Shown here: positions 1-7,014 of the stretch, piece after piece
How the letters are laid out: every line of letters begins with the position of its first letter
How positions within the stretch are numbered: the stretch's first letter is position 1
Assembly: GCA_029865665.1 (NCBI GenBank)
Contig: JARXAV010000132.1
Span: forward strand, 1 to 8,988
Direction of reading: 5' to 3'
DNA from: Flectobacillus sp.
Lineage (GTDB): Bacteria; Bacteroidota; Bacteroidia; Cytophagales; Spirosomataceae
Length of the DNA: 8,988 nucleotides
Program-made: the position numbers and the translations under genes
The notes under the pieces: model-generated
Told to the model about the DNA's origin: nothing
The model's input: the letters and a program-made list of their open reading frames with translations, nothing else
The model's database searches: none

Positions 1-2666
1 GAAATTTCAAAATTACTAGGAGCGGTAATGGATAAATCGCCTGTGAGGTTATCAGCATTGAATGTGACTGTTTGTACTGCGGAGTTTCTACCTACTACTG
101 CATTAAAATCTTGTAAAGTCGTGCTAACTGTTACACTTGGGTTGATGACAGCAGTAGCGGTTGACGTTCCTTTAAACTCTAAGTTTTTAATTTTTGCATA
201 ACGTCCAGCACTTGTACTACCTGTGCTGAAATAGAAACGAACCGTTAAGGAATCTCCTGCTACAAGAGCAACTCCTTCGCTTCCTTTTAATGCTAAACGA
301 TATTGTGATACGGTTTCCGCCGATTCATTGACGGGTAAAAATGGAGCTGCAAAACTACCGTTTGCTGTACTAGTTATTAAAGAGCCATTCGGCATAATGC
401 CACCTGTACATTCTGCTGAATCGGATTTGAAGCCTGTCTTAGAATAAACAATTGCAATTTTTCCAGAAGCGGCTGCAAAAAGTGCCGATTTCATAACAAG
501 TGAATCCACTCTTAAAGAGAAACCTGTTTTAGCTTTGATTACAAATTGCTGACTGATTGCTCTGCTCAAGTTGTTAGAGTTTCCGCCTTTGGCTGCCGTC
601 CAGAAACCATCTGCCGATGGAGCAACAGCCATACCATGTGCGGTAGAATAAGCAGGAAGAGCAGCTCCATCCGAAACAAATAAGCGTCTTCCTACAGGTG
701 TTGAAGTGTTTACTCCCGCCGCACGAATTTCTAAACTATCTTGATTAGAAACTGCCAATGACCAGTAGGCTAAGGTTTTAGGCGTTGCCGATGCTGATCC
801 TTGGCTTTGTGTAACAGCATTTAAAAAGACCGATTGTGTAGTGGCATCCGTGCTTGCATGTGTAATTGTTCCCTTATACGAACCAACGGCTGAGGCATTG
901 GCACGAACTTGAATGTTCATCGAGGCAACTGTACCAGAAACAGGCGTTAATGCAATTGTTTTAGTACTGTTCACCCATGTTTTGCCAGCATCAGAGGAGA
1001 TTTCAAAGTTGGCAGGAGGGGTGATAATCAGGTTTGAAGTCAAGTTTGTTGCCGAAATGGTATAAACCTGAACTCCCGAAGGTGTCCCAACCGTTTGAAG
1101 AAAATCAGATACTGTTCCCGTAATGGCAATCGTTGGTACGCTAGAAGAACCCACAATTTTACCAGAACCTGTATCTACTGTAATGCTGTTAAGGTAGTTT
1201 TCTAGGTTGGTATAACCGTTCGAGGCTACAAGATTTCCGTCTGCTGCATTCGCAGGATTTAATCCTTTGGCTGTTTCGTAGGCATCGGGCATTCCGTCTT
1301 TATCTGCATCGGCATAAGCGGTATTTGAGCCATAGCTAGGTATTCCACCTACATTCGCAGGGCTATCAATAATCCCCGAAGGGTGAGAAATTCCCGTGCC
1401 TGTTACGGAGGCATAAGCTGTCCCTTCGTAGGTAGCTGTTCCTGTTTTTGTTTCGTTTACAATTCTATTATCAACTAAATCTCTTCTTGGAAGAATTGCT
1501 CCTGCACTGTCTAGTACAGTCAAATAGGCATTTTCTGCGGTTTGTGTTCTTATCGGGGAAACCATCGTGAACGCTTGACTTTGTTTATTCGCAGCAATCA
1601 AGGCATCTGCTTTTGCATAGCCATCTTTCTGAACTCCTTTTGCCCAGTTGTCAGTTGCAATGTCTGGATAGCCTGCGACTACATTCCCTGCAATATAGAA
1701 TTTGCCCCCAAACAAGGTGTCAACGCCTGCTTCTGCATAATAACTGGAGTAGTTCAAGATACGGTTTCTTTTGTTGGAAGCGGAACTTGTTGTTAAATTT
1801 CCTGGGGTTGCAGGTCCTGGTTTATAGTAATTATTTACCATATTGATTTTAGCCCCTTCGCCACCATAAGATGAATTGATATTTCCCCAGTTATAAATGA
1901 CATTATTTCGATAATCGACTAATTCATCAGCTGCGGGATATGGAATATAGCCTACACGTGTTCCGCCAAAACGTGGATTTCGAGAAGTATGATGTGCTAC
2001 TAAATTGTGATGAAAAGTGGCATTTGCACCACCCCAGATTCCTGCATATCCATGGTCTCCTTTGTCGTGTTTAGAACGAAATAAGCTTTCAGAAATAATA
2101 CACCACTGGAGGGTAAAGTTTCTAATTCCGTAGAAGGTAGCGGTTTCATCAATTGACCAACTCATAGAACAGTGATCAATTATAATGTTTTGGTAAGCTC
2201 CATTCCAACAGTTCATGGCATCATCATCTACTGCATTATCATCACCAAAGCGACAGCGAATGTAGCGGAGAATAATGTTGGAAGCAGAAATGTTGAGCGT
2301 ATAGCCCGTAACACAAATACCGTCACCTGGGGCAGTTTGCCCTGCGATGGTAATGTTATTCTGCTTAATAGATAGGCGGCTTTTTAATTTAATTTCTCCC
2401 GAAACTTTAAAAATAATCGTTCTGTTGCCCACACTAACGGCATCTCGCAAACTTCCTGTTCCAGCATCGTTTAGGTTGGTTACCTCATAAACGGTTCCAC
2501 CACGACCTCCTGTTGCAAAGCGACCACCGCCTTCTGCTCCTGGGAAAGCTAATTGCTGTGCTTCCACCCAGAAGGTGGAACACAGGAGCAATAATAAAAA
2601 ACTCAATTGTTTAACTAAAAAAGATGGGGAAAGACACTTTCCTTTAAATTGAAAAGGTTTATTCAT
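1..2666 (-). CDS. Secreted modular pectate lyase (PL1-like), 3' end outside window
   Basis: This is a continuous minus-strand reading frame of 888 codons from the ATG at 2664-2666; it reaches the left edge without a stop, so the C-terminus is missing. Residues 1-37 are a Sec signal peptide: a basic start, the hydrophobic run LSFLLLLLCSTFW and a likely cut after VEA or EAQ. Residues 38 to about 400 match the Bacteroidota PL1-type pectate lyase pattern: AFPGAEGGGRFATGGRGG at 40-57, IIIDHCSMSWSIDE at 161-174 (D164 and D173 fit calcium ligands), K199 in RSKHDKGDHGY, and NPRFGG at 230-235, where R232 fits the catalytic arginine. It is expected to cleave polygalacturonate by beta-elimination outside the cell. 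DADKDGMPDAYE at 453-464 is a DxDxDG calcium-binding motif. About 512-618 is an Ig-like repeat, 629-835 a beta-rich domain with no recognised name, and 842 onwards starts a second Ig-like repeat. A T9SS C-terminal signal would be expected next but cannot be seen. The family call is strong; the exact substrate is inferred. Confidence 0.88.
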   Translation of the reverse strand, partial: MNKPFQFKGKCLSPSFLVKQLSFLLLLLCSTFWVEAQQLAFPGAEGGGRFATGGRGGTVYEVTNLNDAGTGSLRDAVSVGNRTIIFKVSGEIKLKSRLSIKQNNITIAGQTAPGDGICVTGYTLNISASNIILRYIRCRFGDDNAVDDDAMNCWNGAYQNIIIDHCSMSWSIDETATFYGIRNFTLQWCIISESLFRSKHDKGDHGYAGIWGGANATFHHNLVAHHTSRNPRFGGTRVGYIPYPAADELVDYRNNVIYNWGNINSSYGGEGAKINMVNNYYKPGPATPGNLTTSSASNKRNRILNYSSYYAEAGVDTLFGGKFYIAGNVVAGYPDIATDNWAKGVQKDGYAKADALIAANKQSQAFTMVSPIRTQTAENAYLTVLDSAGAILPRRDLVDNRIVNETKTGTATYEGTAYASVTGTGISHPSGIIDSPANVGGIPSYGSNTAYADADKDGMPDAYETAKGLNPANAADGNLVASNGYTNLENYLNSITVDTGSGKIVGSSSVPTIAITGTVSDFLQTVGTPSGVQVYTISATNLTSNLIITPPANFEISSDAGKTWVNSTKTIALTPVSGTVASMNIQVRANASAVGSYKGTITHASTDATTQSVFLNAVTQSQGSASATPKTLAYWSLAVSNQDSLEIRAAGVNTSTPVGRRLFVSDGAALPAYSTAHGMAVAPSADGFWTAAKGGNSNNLSRAISQQFVIKAKTGFSLRVDSLVMKSALFAAASGKIAIVYSKTGFKSDSAECTGGIMPNGSLITSTANGSFAAPFLPVNESAETVSQYRLALKGSEGVALVAGDSLTVRFYFSTGSTSAGRYAKIKNLEFKGTSTATAVINPSVTVSTTLQDFNAVVGRNSAVQTVTFNADNLTGDLSITAPSNFEI
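3..143 (-). repeat. Ig-like protein repeat, copy 2, cut by the window edge
   Basis: Residues 842-888 of the lyase repeat the first half of the module at residues 512-618; the shared core is NLT-(S/G)-(N/D)-L-x-I-T-x-P-x-NFEIS. The second half must lie to the left of position 1. More copies or a sorting domain may follow there. Confidence 0.65.
813..1133 (-). repeat. Ig-like protein repeat, copy 1 of the lyase
   Basis: Residues of about 512-618 of the lyase form a beta-sandwich-type repeat. Landmarks in order are a Val/Thr-rich opening strand, DFLQTVGTPSGVQVYTIS, NLTSNLIITPPANFEISSD, and a closing strand ending near residue 618. The same order of landmarks reappears from residue 842 as DFNAVVGRNSAVQTVTFN and NLTGDLSITAPSNFEIS. 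Repeats of this kind are common in large secreted Bacteroidota proteins, where they act as spacers or adhesion modules. The two copies are similar in protein but clearly diverged in DNA, so this is an old duplication rather than a recent tandem repeat. Confidence 0.7.
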
Positions 2667-3052
2667 AGTCTTGAAATTGTTGTTGGTAATCATTCAAATA
2701 CAAGTAGTTCGATGAAAGGTATGAAACCCGTTATCAATGGTATGTAGGTTATCGTTTTACTTTCCACTACTCAAATAGAATTATTTCTTTAATTTTTTTT
2801 GTGAAAAGAAGAAATGGGGCTTTGGTGAACGATTATCACGAAGAAAGTTCTTTTATCTCAATTGCTAATTCTCGTCAGTATAAATGGTTAATTGGTTATT
2901 TAAGGACTCACGAGTGAAATCCATCAATCATGAGTCTGAAAAACAGGGAAATAATAATGATAAAGTATGAAAAGTAGCCTTTATCCAGACCCAAAACCGT
3001 TCATACCAAAAGCAGTAGAAGTTTTAGAAAAGATAAGCAACTTTGTTTCAAG
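2667..3052. other. Intergenic region between divergent genes
   Basis: This 386-bp stretch separates the leftward lyase gene from the rightward DUF2752 gene. It holds the weak lyase promoter, an A/T-rich tract around 2782-2812 and a possible 33-codon ORF at 2967-3068. It also holds a short inverted pair GACTCA (2905-2910) / TGAGTC (2931-2936) with a further GAGT at 2912-2915. The pair is too short and too far apart for a strong hairpin but could be a binding site. I see no RNA gene or long conserved ORF here. Confidence 0.5.
2695..2726 (-). promoter_or_regulatory. Possible promoter of the pectate lyase gene
   Basis: Read on the minus strand, TTTC (2723-2726) is followed after 20 bases by TGTATTTG (2695-2702), whose end lies 28 bases before the ATG at 2666. 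The Bacteroidota consensus is a TTTG -33 box and a TAnnTTTG -7 box about 19-21 bases apart. Each box here differs from the consensus by one base. Spacing and distance to the start are good, but two mismatches make this a weak call. A second partial match, TCTATTTG, lies further upstream at about 2774-2781. Confidence 0.3.
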
Positions 3053-3068
3053 ATGTTACGGAAAATAA
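2967..3068 (+). CDS. Possible small upstream ORF, 33 aa
   Basis: An ATG at 2967-2969 opens a 33-codon frame that ends at a TAA at 3066-3068, overlapping the DUF2752 start (3053) by 16 bp in another frame. The peptide begins MKSSLYPDPKPF and has a short helix-like part, KAVEVLEKISNFV. I recognise no family. The overlap would let translation of this ORF feed ribosomes to the next gene, but an ORF of this size can arise by chance in A/T-rich DNA. There is no other evidence that it is expressed. Confidence 0.2.
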   Translation: MKSSLYPDPKPFIPKAVEVLEKISNFVSRCYGK

Positions 3069-3325
3069 ACCTCGAACTACTTTTTTGGATAATGGCAATG
3101 CTCTATTTGGCTGTCATCAGTCCAGCAGCAGCTCACTTTAGCTTATGTCCCATCAAAAACTTAGGTTTTGACTGGTGTCCGGGCTGTGGTTTAGGGCATT
3201 CCATCTCTTATATTTTTCACGGTGAAATAAAAAAATCTTGGAATAGCCATCCGTTGGGTCTGTTTGCTATCTCAGTGATTTTTCATCGAATAATTACCTT
3301 ATCAAAAACATTTTTTAAACCATAA
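3053..3325 (+). CDS. DUF2752 family small membrane protein
   Basis: A 90-residue protein with hydrophobic segments at about 8-28 and 68-84. Between them lies the family's cysteine motif: C32-P33, then W41-C42-P43-G44-C45-G46-L47, followed by HG at 56-57 and N64-S-H66-P67-L68. This matches the DUF2752 pattern of a CPGCG core followed by an (H)GD-like turn and an NP-like motif. The usual T-R after CGL is replaced here by G-H. Length is typical for the family, whose biochemical role is unknown; the paired cysteines suggest metal or disulfide chemistry, which is inference. The TM2 gene starts 4 bp after the stop, so the two are probably co-transcribed. The start was chosen because it is the first ATG of the frame ahead of the first membrane segment. 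Confidence 0.82.
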   Translation: MLRKINLELLFWIMAMLYLAVISPAAAHFSLCPIKNLGFDWCPGCGLGHSISYIFHGEIKKSWNSHPLGLFAISVIFHRIITLSKTFFKP

Positions 3326-3329
3326 TACC

Positions 3330-3689
3330 ATGAACCAGCATTTGCACAGTATGTTCTCTCAGTTAGAACAAGAAGAATTAGTTTTTATCAAAAACCTAAT
3401 CAAAGATTTATCAGAAGAAGATCAAGTTCAGTACATGATGATGTACCAAAGTAAACGTAGGGATACTACCTTGATTTTAATTACAACGTTGGTGGGCTTG
3501 TTCGGTTTTGCAGGGATTCACCGTTTTATTACGGGACAAATTGGAATGGGTATTCTGTATTTCTTTACAGGAGGATTATGCTTTATCGGGACAATCGTAG
3601 ATTTGATTAATTACAAATCAATGGCTTTTGAATATAATCAAAAAGCGGCGTATGAGTCCTTAGATTTTATCAAATTAATGAAAAGTTAG
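3330..3689 (+). CDS. TM2 domain membrane protein
   Basis: A 119-residue protein. Residues 1-42 are soluble, rich in Glu and Leu, and probably helical. Residues 43-45 (RRD) lead into a TM2 domain: a first membrane segment at about 46-63, the linking motif GIHRFITGQIGMGI (62-75), then a second segment at about 72-95 ending in the conserved D91 of TIVDLI. This order of Gly, His-Arg-Phe, Gly and Asp is diagnostic of TM2. The domain forms a hairpin in the inner membrane; its function in bacteria is poorly known. The gene begins 4 bp after the DUF2752 stop, and this pairing recurs in Bacteroidota to my knowledge. It ends about 95 bp before a strong inverted repeat that should terminate the transcript. 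Confidence 0.88.
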   Translation: MNQHLHSMFSQLEQEELVFIKNLIKDLSEEDQVQYMMMYQSKRRDTTLILITTLVGLFGFAGIHRFITGQIGMGILYFFTGGLCFIGTIVDLINYKSMAFEYNQKAAYESLDFIKLMKS

Positions 3690-3783
3690 TAATCTGTAGT
3701 TTAAAGTTTAATGCTCAAAAGTATTGGTAAGTGTCTTTTAACTAGCTACTTATGTTTTGATGCGATAGACGATAACTTGATTT

Positions 3784-3890
3784 ATAAAAAAGGGTGTGTA
3801 AAAAGTATAGCGTTACAAGTTTAAAATAGGCATCTCCTTAGAGACTTTTAACTCATAAACTTTTAACTTTTTACACACCTCCTTTTTTAT
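3784..3890. terminator. Bidirectional terminator: long inverted repeat between converging genes
   Basis: The left arm at 3784-3806 (ATAAAAAAGG then GTGTGTAAAAAGT) pairs with the right arm at 3866-3890 (ACTTTTTACACAC, CT, CCTTTTTTAT). The pairing is perfect apart from a two-base bulge in the right arm, giving about 23 base pairs around a loop of about 59 bases. The outer ends are A-run/T-run, so either strand yields a hairpin with a U-rich tail. It lies between the TM2 gene (plus) and porT (minus), as a shared terminator should. The right arm includes the porT stop codon at 3887-3889. Confidence 0.75.
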
Positions 3891-4645
3891 TCAAACATAA
3901 CTAATAATGTTACGGTATGTGAATTTAGGGTTTCAATGTTGCTTCTGTAAGGACTTTGACTTGCCCCAGTTTTCAAAAACATATTGGTTAACCCATGCGA
4001 AAATCGAAGTTCTGGCGTAAACTTAAAGTATTTGAAAAATTGCTCAAAACCTATCCCATATTCAAGTGATAAATCAGATGACTTGGTGGTCAATAAAATA
4101 TTCGTAGAAGAGTTTTTACGAACACTTGCCTCTAAACCTACTTTAAAACCTGCATCTAAGTACATTCTGCTGTTCTCTCGACGTTGCGATTTGAATTTAA
4201 TGAGCAACGGAATTTCTAACCAAGTAGACTCTCGAATTTCGGGAGCATATTCAGGTAAGGTCAAAGCCGGGTCTAAGCGATAATCAACCTGACGGCCATA
4301 TAGAGCAACGTTAACACCTGTTTTAAAATCAAAATGTTTACTCAAAACAAAATTAGCAATACCACCAACTTGAAACGCAAACGTCGTTGGAGAAACCACC
4401 GTTACCACAGGATTCCCCGCAGCGTTGAATGCCTTACTACGTTCGACAAGAAAGCGTGAAGTTCCTAAACCGAATAAAAAACCAAAATGAACAGGTTTTT
4501 CATCGTAAAATTCATCATAAATACGTTTGTATTTATAGGTTTGTGCCTGCGTATTGGCTTGTAAGCATAACAAGCAAGCGACAAAAAGAAATCCTATTTT
4601 TTGCCAATGTAAATGGTACTGATGCCGAATGTTAGTGGAATACAT
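3887..4645 (-). CDS. porT: PorT-like outer membrane beta-barrel protein (T9SS)
   Basis: A 252-residue protein with a Sec signal peptide: basic residues, the hydrophobic run IGFLFVACLLCLQA (17-30) and a likely cut after TQA at about 34. The rest alternates polar and hydrophobic residues in strands typical of a small outer membrane barrel: HFGFLFGLGTSRFLV (53-67), FAFQVGGIANFVLSKHFDFKTGVNVALYG (89-117), TWLEIPLLIKFKS (141-153), LDAGFKVGLEASV (163-175), LSLEYGIGFEQFF (192-204), FTPELRFSHGLTNMF (209-223) and a final strand ending in Phe-Glu. These patterns and the position directly after ubiE match PorT/SprT, a component needed for type IX secretion and gliding in Bacteroidota. The start at 4645 lies inside ubiE (52-bp overlap); it is the only standard start codon ahead of the signal peptide. 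Alternative: another member of the wider PorT-like barrel family. Confidence 0.78.
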   Translation of the reverse strand: MYSTNIRHQYHLHWQKIGFLFVACLLCLQANTQAQTYKYKRIYDEFYDEKPVHFGFLFGLGTSRFLVERSKAFNAAGNPVVTVVSPTTFAFQVGGIANFVLSKHFDFKTGVNVALYGRQVDYRLDPALTLPEYAPEIRESTWLEIPLLIKFKSQRRENSRMYLDAGFKVGLEASVRKNSSTNILLTTKSSDLSLEYGIGFEQFFKYFKFTPELRFSHGLTNMFLKTGASQSPYRSNIETLNSHTVTLLVMFE

Positions 4646-5316
4646 TGTGTTTGTTTAAAGCCCGAGCGTTCAAAAATTGCAATGAAATCTTTCCCGTCAG
4701 GAAATGCTTGAACAGATTCTGGTAAGTAGGTATAAGCCGAAGCGTCTTTCGATACCATGTTACCGATGATAGGCAAGATATATTTAAAATAGAAATTATA
4801 CAATTGCTTCATCGGAAATGCCTTTGGTTTAGAAAATTCCAATACCATACACGTACCACCTGATTTCATCACACGGCACATATCGGTAAGACCTTTCTCT
4901 AAATTCTCAAAGTTCCTTACACCAAAACTAACGATAACTGCGTCAAAAGTATTGTCTTCAAAAAGCAATCTTTCTGAATCACCCATTTGCATTTCGATGA
5001 TTGAGTCCACGCCAAGCTTTTTGATTTTCTCTTTGCCCACATTCAGCATTCCTTCTGAAATATCAACCCCTACAATTTTTTCGGGTTTTAGGGCTAACGC
5101 TTCAATTGCAAAATCACCTGTTCCCGTAGCAATGTCTAAAATCACTTTTGGCTGAGCAGATTTTAGTAATTTAATAGCTTTTTTACGCCACAAAATATCA
5201 ATTCCTCCACTTAATAAGTGATTTAGGAAATCGTATTTTGGTGAAATATTATCGAACATCTGCGAAACTTGCTCTTTTTTGCTTGCTTCTTGCTCTTTGT
5301 AGGGAAGTACTGTCAT
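4594..5316 (-). CDS. ubiE: Demethylmenaquinone methyltransferase UbiE/MenG
   Basis: A 240-residue protein of normal family length. It transfers a methyl group from S-adenosylmethionine to demethylmenaquinone, the last step of menaquinone synthesis; Bacteroidota mainly use menaquinone, so MenG activity is the expected one. Visible motifs are the N-terminal FDNISPKYDFLNHLLSGG (21-38) with W43-R44, the SAM-binding loop LDIATGTGDFA (60-70), the acidic ribose-binding end of strand two VGVDIS (82-87), GDSERLLFED (112-121), SFGVRNF (130-136), and the second family signature RVMKSGGTCMVLEFSKP (148-164). The C-terminus GISTIYIGKK is also standard, so both ends are trusted. It is the first gene of a pair with porT, which begins 52 bp before the ubiE stop. 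Confidence 0.95.
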   Translation of the reverse strand: MTVLPYKEQEASKKEQVSQMFDNISPKYDFLNHLLSGGIDILWRKKAIKLLKSAQPKVILDIATGTGDFAIEALALKPEKIVGVDISEGMLNVGKEKIKKLGVDSIIEMQMGDSERLLFEDNTFDAVIVSFGVRNFENLEKGLTDMCRVMKSGGTCMVLEFSKPKAFPMKQLYNFYFKYILPIIGNMVSKDASAYTYLPESVQAFPDGKDFIAIFERSGFKQTQCIPLTFGISTIYIGKK

Positions 5317-5346
5317 CTTAATAATGATATGGTTATTTTAATTGCC

Positions 5347-5356
5347 GTAAATTTAC
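5347..5356. promoter_or_regulatory. Perfect 10-bp palindrome upstream of ubiE
   Basis: GTAAATTTAC reads the same on both strands and lies about 31 bases before the ubiE start, in the promoter-proximal region. It could be a regulator site or part of the transcription start region. A single A/T-rich palindrome of this size can occur by chance, and no second copy was found in the window. Confidence 0.2.
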
Positions 5357-5454
5357 ACATCTATTCCCAAACAACTGCTTTCTTAACAAGATTGTTTCAG
5401 ATAAAGGCATCTCAAAATCAATTTCCAAGTCGCTAACTCCTCAAAGTCAAAAAA

Positions 5455-5462
5455 TATCTTTG
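5455..5462 (+). promoter_or_regulatory. -7 promoter box for the oxidoreductase operon
   Basis: TATCTTTG is an exact match to the Bacteroidota TAnnTTTG -7 element. It lies 122 bases before the ATG at 5585 in the 268-bp region between divergent ubiE and the operon, so the transcript would have a leader of about 115 bases. No TTTG -33 box is found at the usual 19-21 bases upstream, which lowers confidence. Confidence 0.4.
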
Positions 5463-5584
5463 TTATACGGTGCTATTCTGCTTTTCTGTGGCAGGACAAT
5501 AGTGCTAAAATAGATAGGTATATTTATATTTCTATTAAAGCATCCTAGCAATGTCCTAATTATTCAAAAGCAACTCAAGTATTT

Positions 5585-7003
5585 ATGAAATCAGAAGAGC
5601 ATCAAGCAATTACCCGAAGGTCTTTCCTTGGTAATACAGCCAAAGGAATATTGGCTACCAGTGCTTTCGTTAGCGGATTTCCGACCATTGTACCCGCTTC
5701 GGTTTTTGGAAAAAATGCCCCAAGTAACCGAATCAATATTGGAGCAATAGGGGTAGGACGTATCTCCCGAGGACACGATATGCCAGGCGTTTGGAAACAC
5801 GATAATGCCCAAATTATGGCTGTTTGTGACTTGGATAGTAATCGAGTTACTTCTGCTCAACAACTCGTAAATCAGTATTATTCAACCAAAAATGGTAAGG
5901 AGTTCAACGGCGTTAAAGGCTATGAAGACTATCGAGCTTTGTTACAAAACAAAGATATTGATGCCGTTTTGGTAAGTACTCCTGACCATTGGCACGCACC
6001 CATCGTCATTCATGCCGTAGAAGCAGGGAAAGATGTTTATATGCAAAAACCTGCTTCGTTAACGATTTCAGAAGGGCGAATGATGGCAGATGCCGTAAAG
6101 CATTCAGGTCGAATTGTACAAGTAGGTAGCCAACAACGCTCGGCAGAACAATTTCGCTATGCTGCCGAATTGGTACGGAATGGGCGTATTGGTACGCTCA
6201 AACGAGTTTATGTAGGACTCCCAGGCGACCCCGCTGGCGAAGAAGAACTAGAAATGCCTATTCCTAAAAACTTAAACTACGATATGTGGTTGGGAACAAC
6301 ACCTGATGTCTATTACACCGAAAAACGAGTACATCCGCAAGCAAGTTTTGATAGACCAGGTTGGTTACGTTGCGAGCAATTTGGAGCAGGAATGATTACG
6401 GGTTGGGGGGCTCATCACATCGACTCGGCTCACTGGGCAATGAATACCGAACATACAGGCCCTATTGAGGTTTGGGGAAAGGCAGAATTTCCAAAGCATG
6501 GCTTATGGAATGTACACGGTATCTTTAGAACAGAAGCATTGTATGAGAATGGAGTGCAAATGACAGTTACGAATGAAATTCAAAATGGCGTTCGATTTGA
6601 AGGAACAGAAGGCTGGATTTTTGTTTCTCGTGGCGACTATGCCGTAACGTCAAGCGATCCTTTAAATCCATCGCAAAAAGCTAAAAAGATAGATGCAAGT
6701 GACCCTAAAATTCTAACGTCTGTTATTCAGCCTAATGAAATTCACTTACCTGTGAGTGAAGACCATCATGGCAACTGGCTCGAAAGTATTATTTCAAGAA
6801 AAGAGCCTATTGCTCCTGTTGAAGTAGGACACCGCTCTTGTTCGGCTTGTTTGGTGCATCATGCTGCGATGAAATTGAATCGTAAACTTTACTGGAATCC
6901 TGAAACAGAACGATTTAAGAATGATGACGAAGCCAATGCTTTGTTAGCTAGAGAGCAGCGTGTTGCGTATGCGATAAAACCCAAGATGTTACGAAAAAAA
7001 TAA
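5585..7003 (+). CDS. Tat-exported Gfo/Idh/MocA family oxidoreductase
   Basis: A 472-residue protein. The N-terminus carries a twin-arginine signal, TRRSFLG (10-16), followed by a mildly hydrophobic stretch to about 42, so it should be exported already folded, possibly with its nucleotide bound. Residues 48-155 form a Rossmann domain: INIGAIGVGRISRG (50-63) is the dinucleotide loop, AVCDLD (79-84) ends strand two, and STPDHWHAP (131-139) is typical. The family's EKP motif appears as QKP (154-156), keeping the likely catalytic lysine K155. The C-terminal domain carries GWGAHHIDSAHW (273-284), the His/Asp motif usual in this family. Such enzymes oxidise or reduce sugars and polyols with NAD(P); the substrate here is not readable. 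First gene of an operon: the next starts 11 bp after its stop. The start at 5585 places the Tat motif correctly. Confidence 0.9.
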   Translation: MKSEEHQAITRRSFLGNTAKGILATSAFVSGFPTIVPASVFGKNAPSNRINIGAIGVGRISRGHDMPGVWKHDNAQIMAVCDLDSNRVTSAQQLVNQYYSTKNGKEFNGVKGYEDYRALLQNKDIDAVLVSTPDHWHAPIVIHAVEAGKDVYMQKPASLTISEGRMMADAVKHSGRIVQVGSQQRSAEQFRYAAELVRNGRIGTLKRVYVGLPGDPAGEEELEMPIPKNLNYDMWLGTTPDVYYTEKRVHPQASFDRPGWLRCEQFGAGMITGWGAHHIDSAHWAMNTEHTGPIEVWGKAEFPKHGLWNVHGIFRTEALYENGVQMTVTNEIQNGVRFEGTEGWIFVSRGDYAVTSSDPLNPSQKAKKIDASDPKILTSVIQPNEIHLPVSEDHHGNWLESIISRKEPIAPVEVGHRSCSACLVHHAAMKLNRKLYWNPETERFKNDDEANALLAREQRVAYAIKPKMLRKK

Positions 7004-7014
7004 ACTCCAAATTA

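Noticed and set aside
1542..2375. Plus-strand ORFs of 67-84 codons inside the left third of the window
   Set aside because: They lie opposite the continuous lyase frame on the minus strand, which carries clear protein motifs; these ORFs show none.
3984..5155. Plus-strand ORFs opposite porT and ubiE
   Set aside because: They are antisense to two well-recognised genes and have no domain or signal features.
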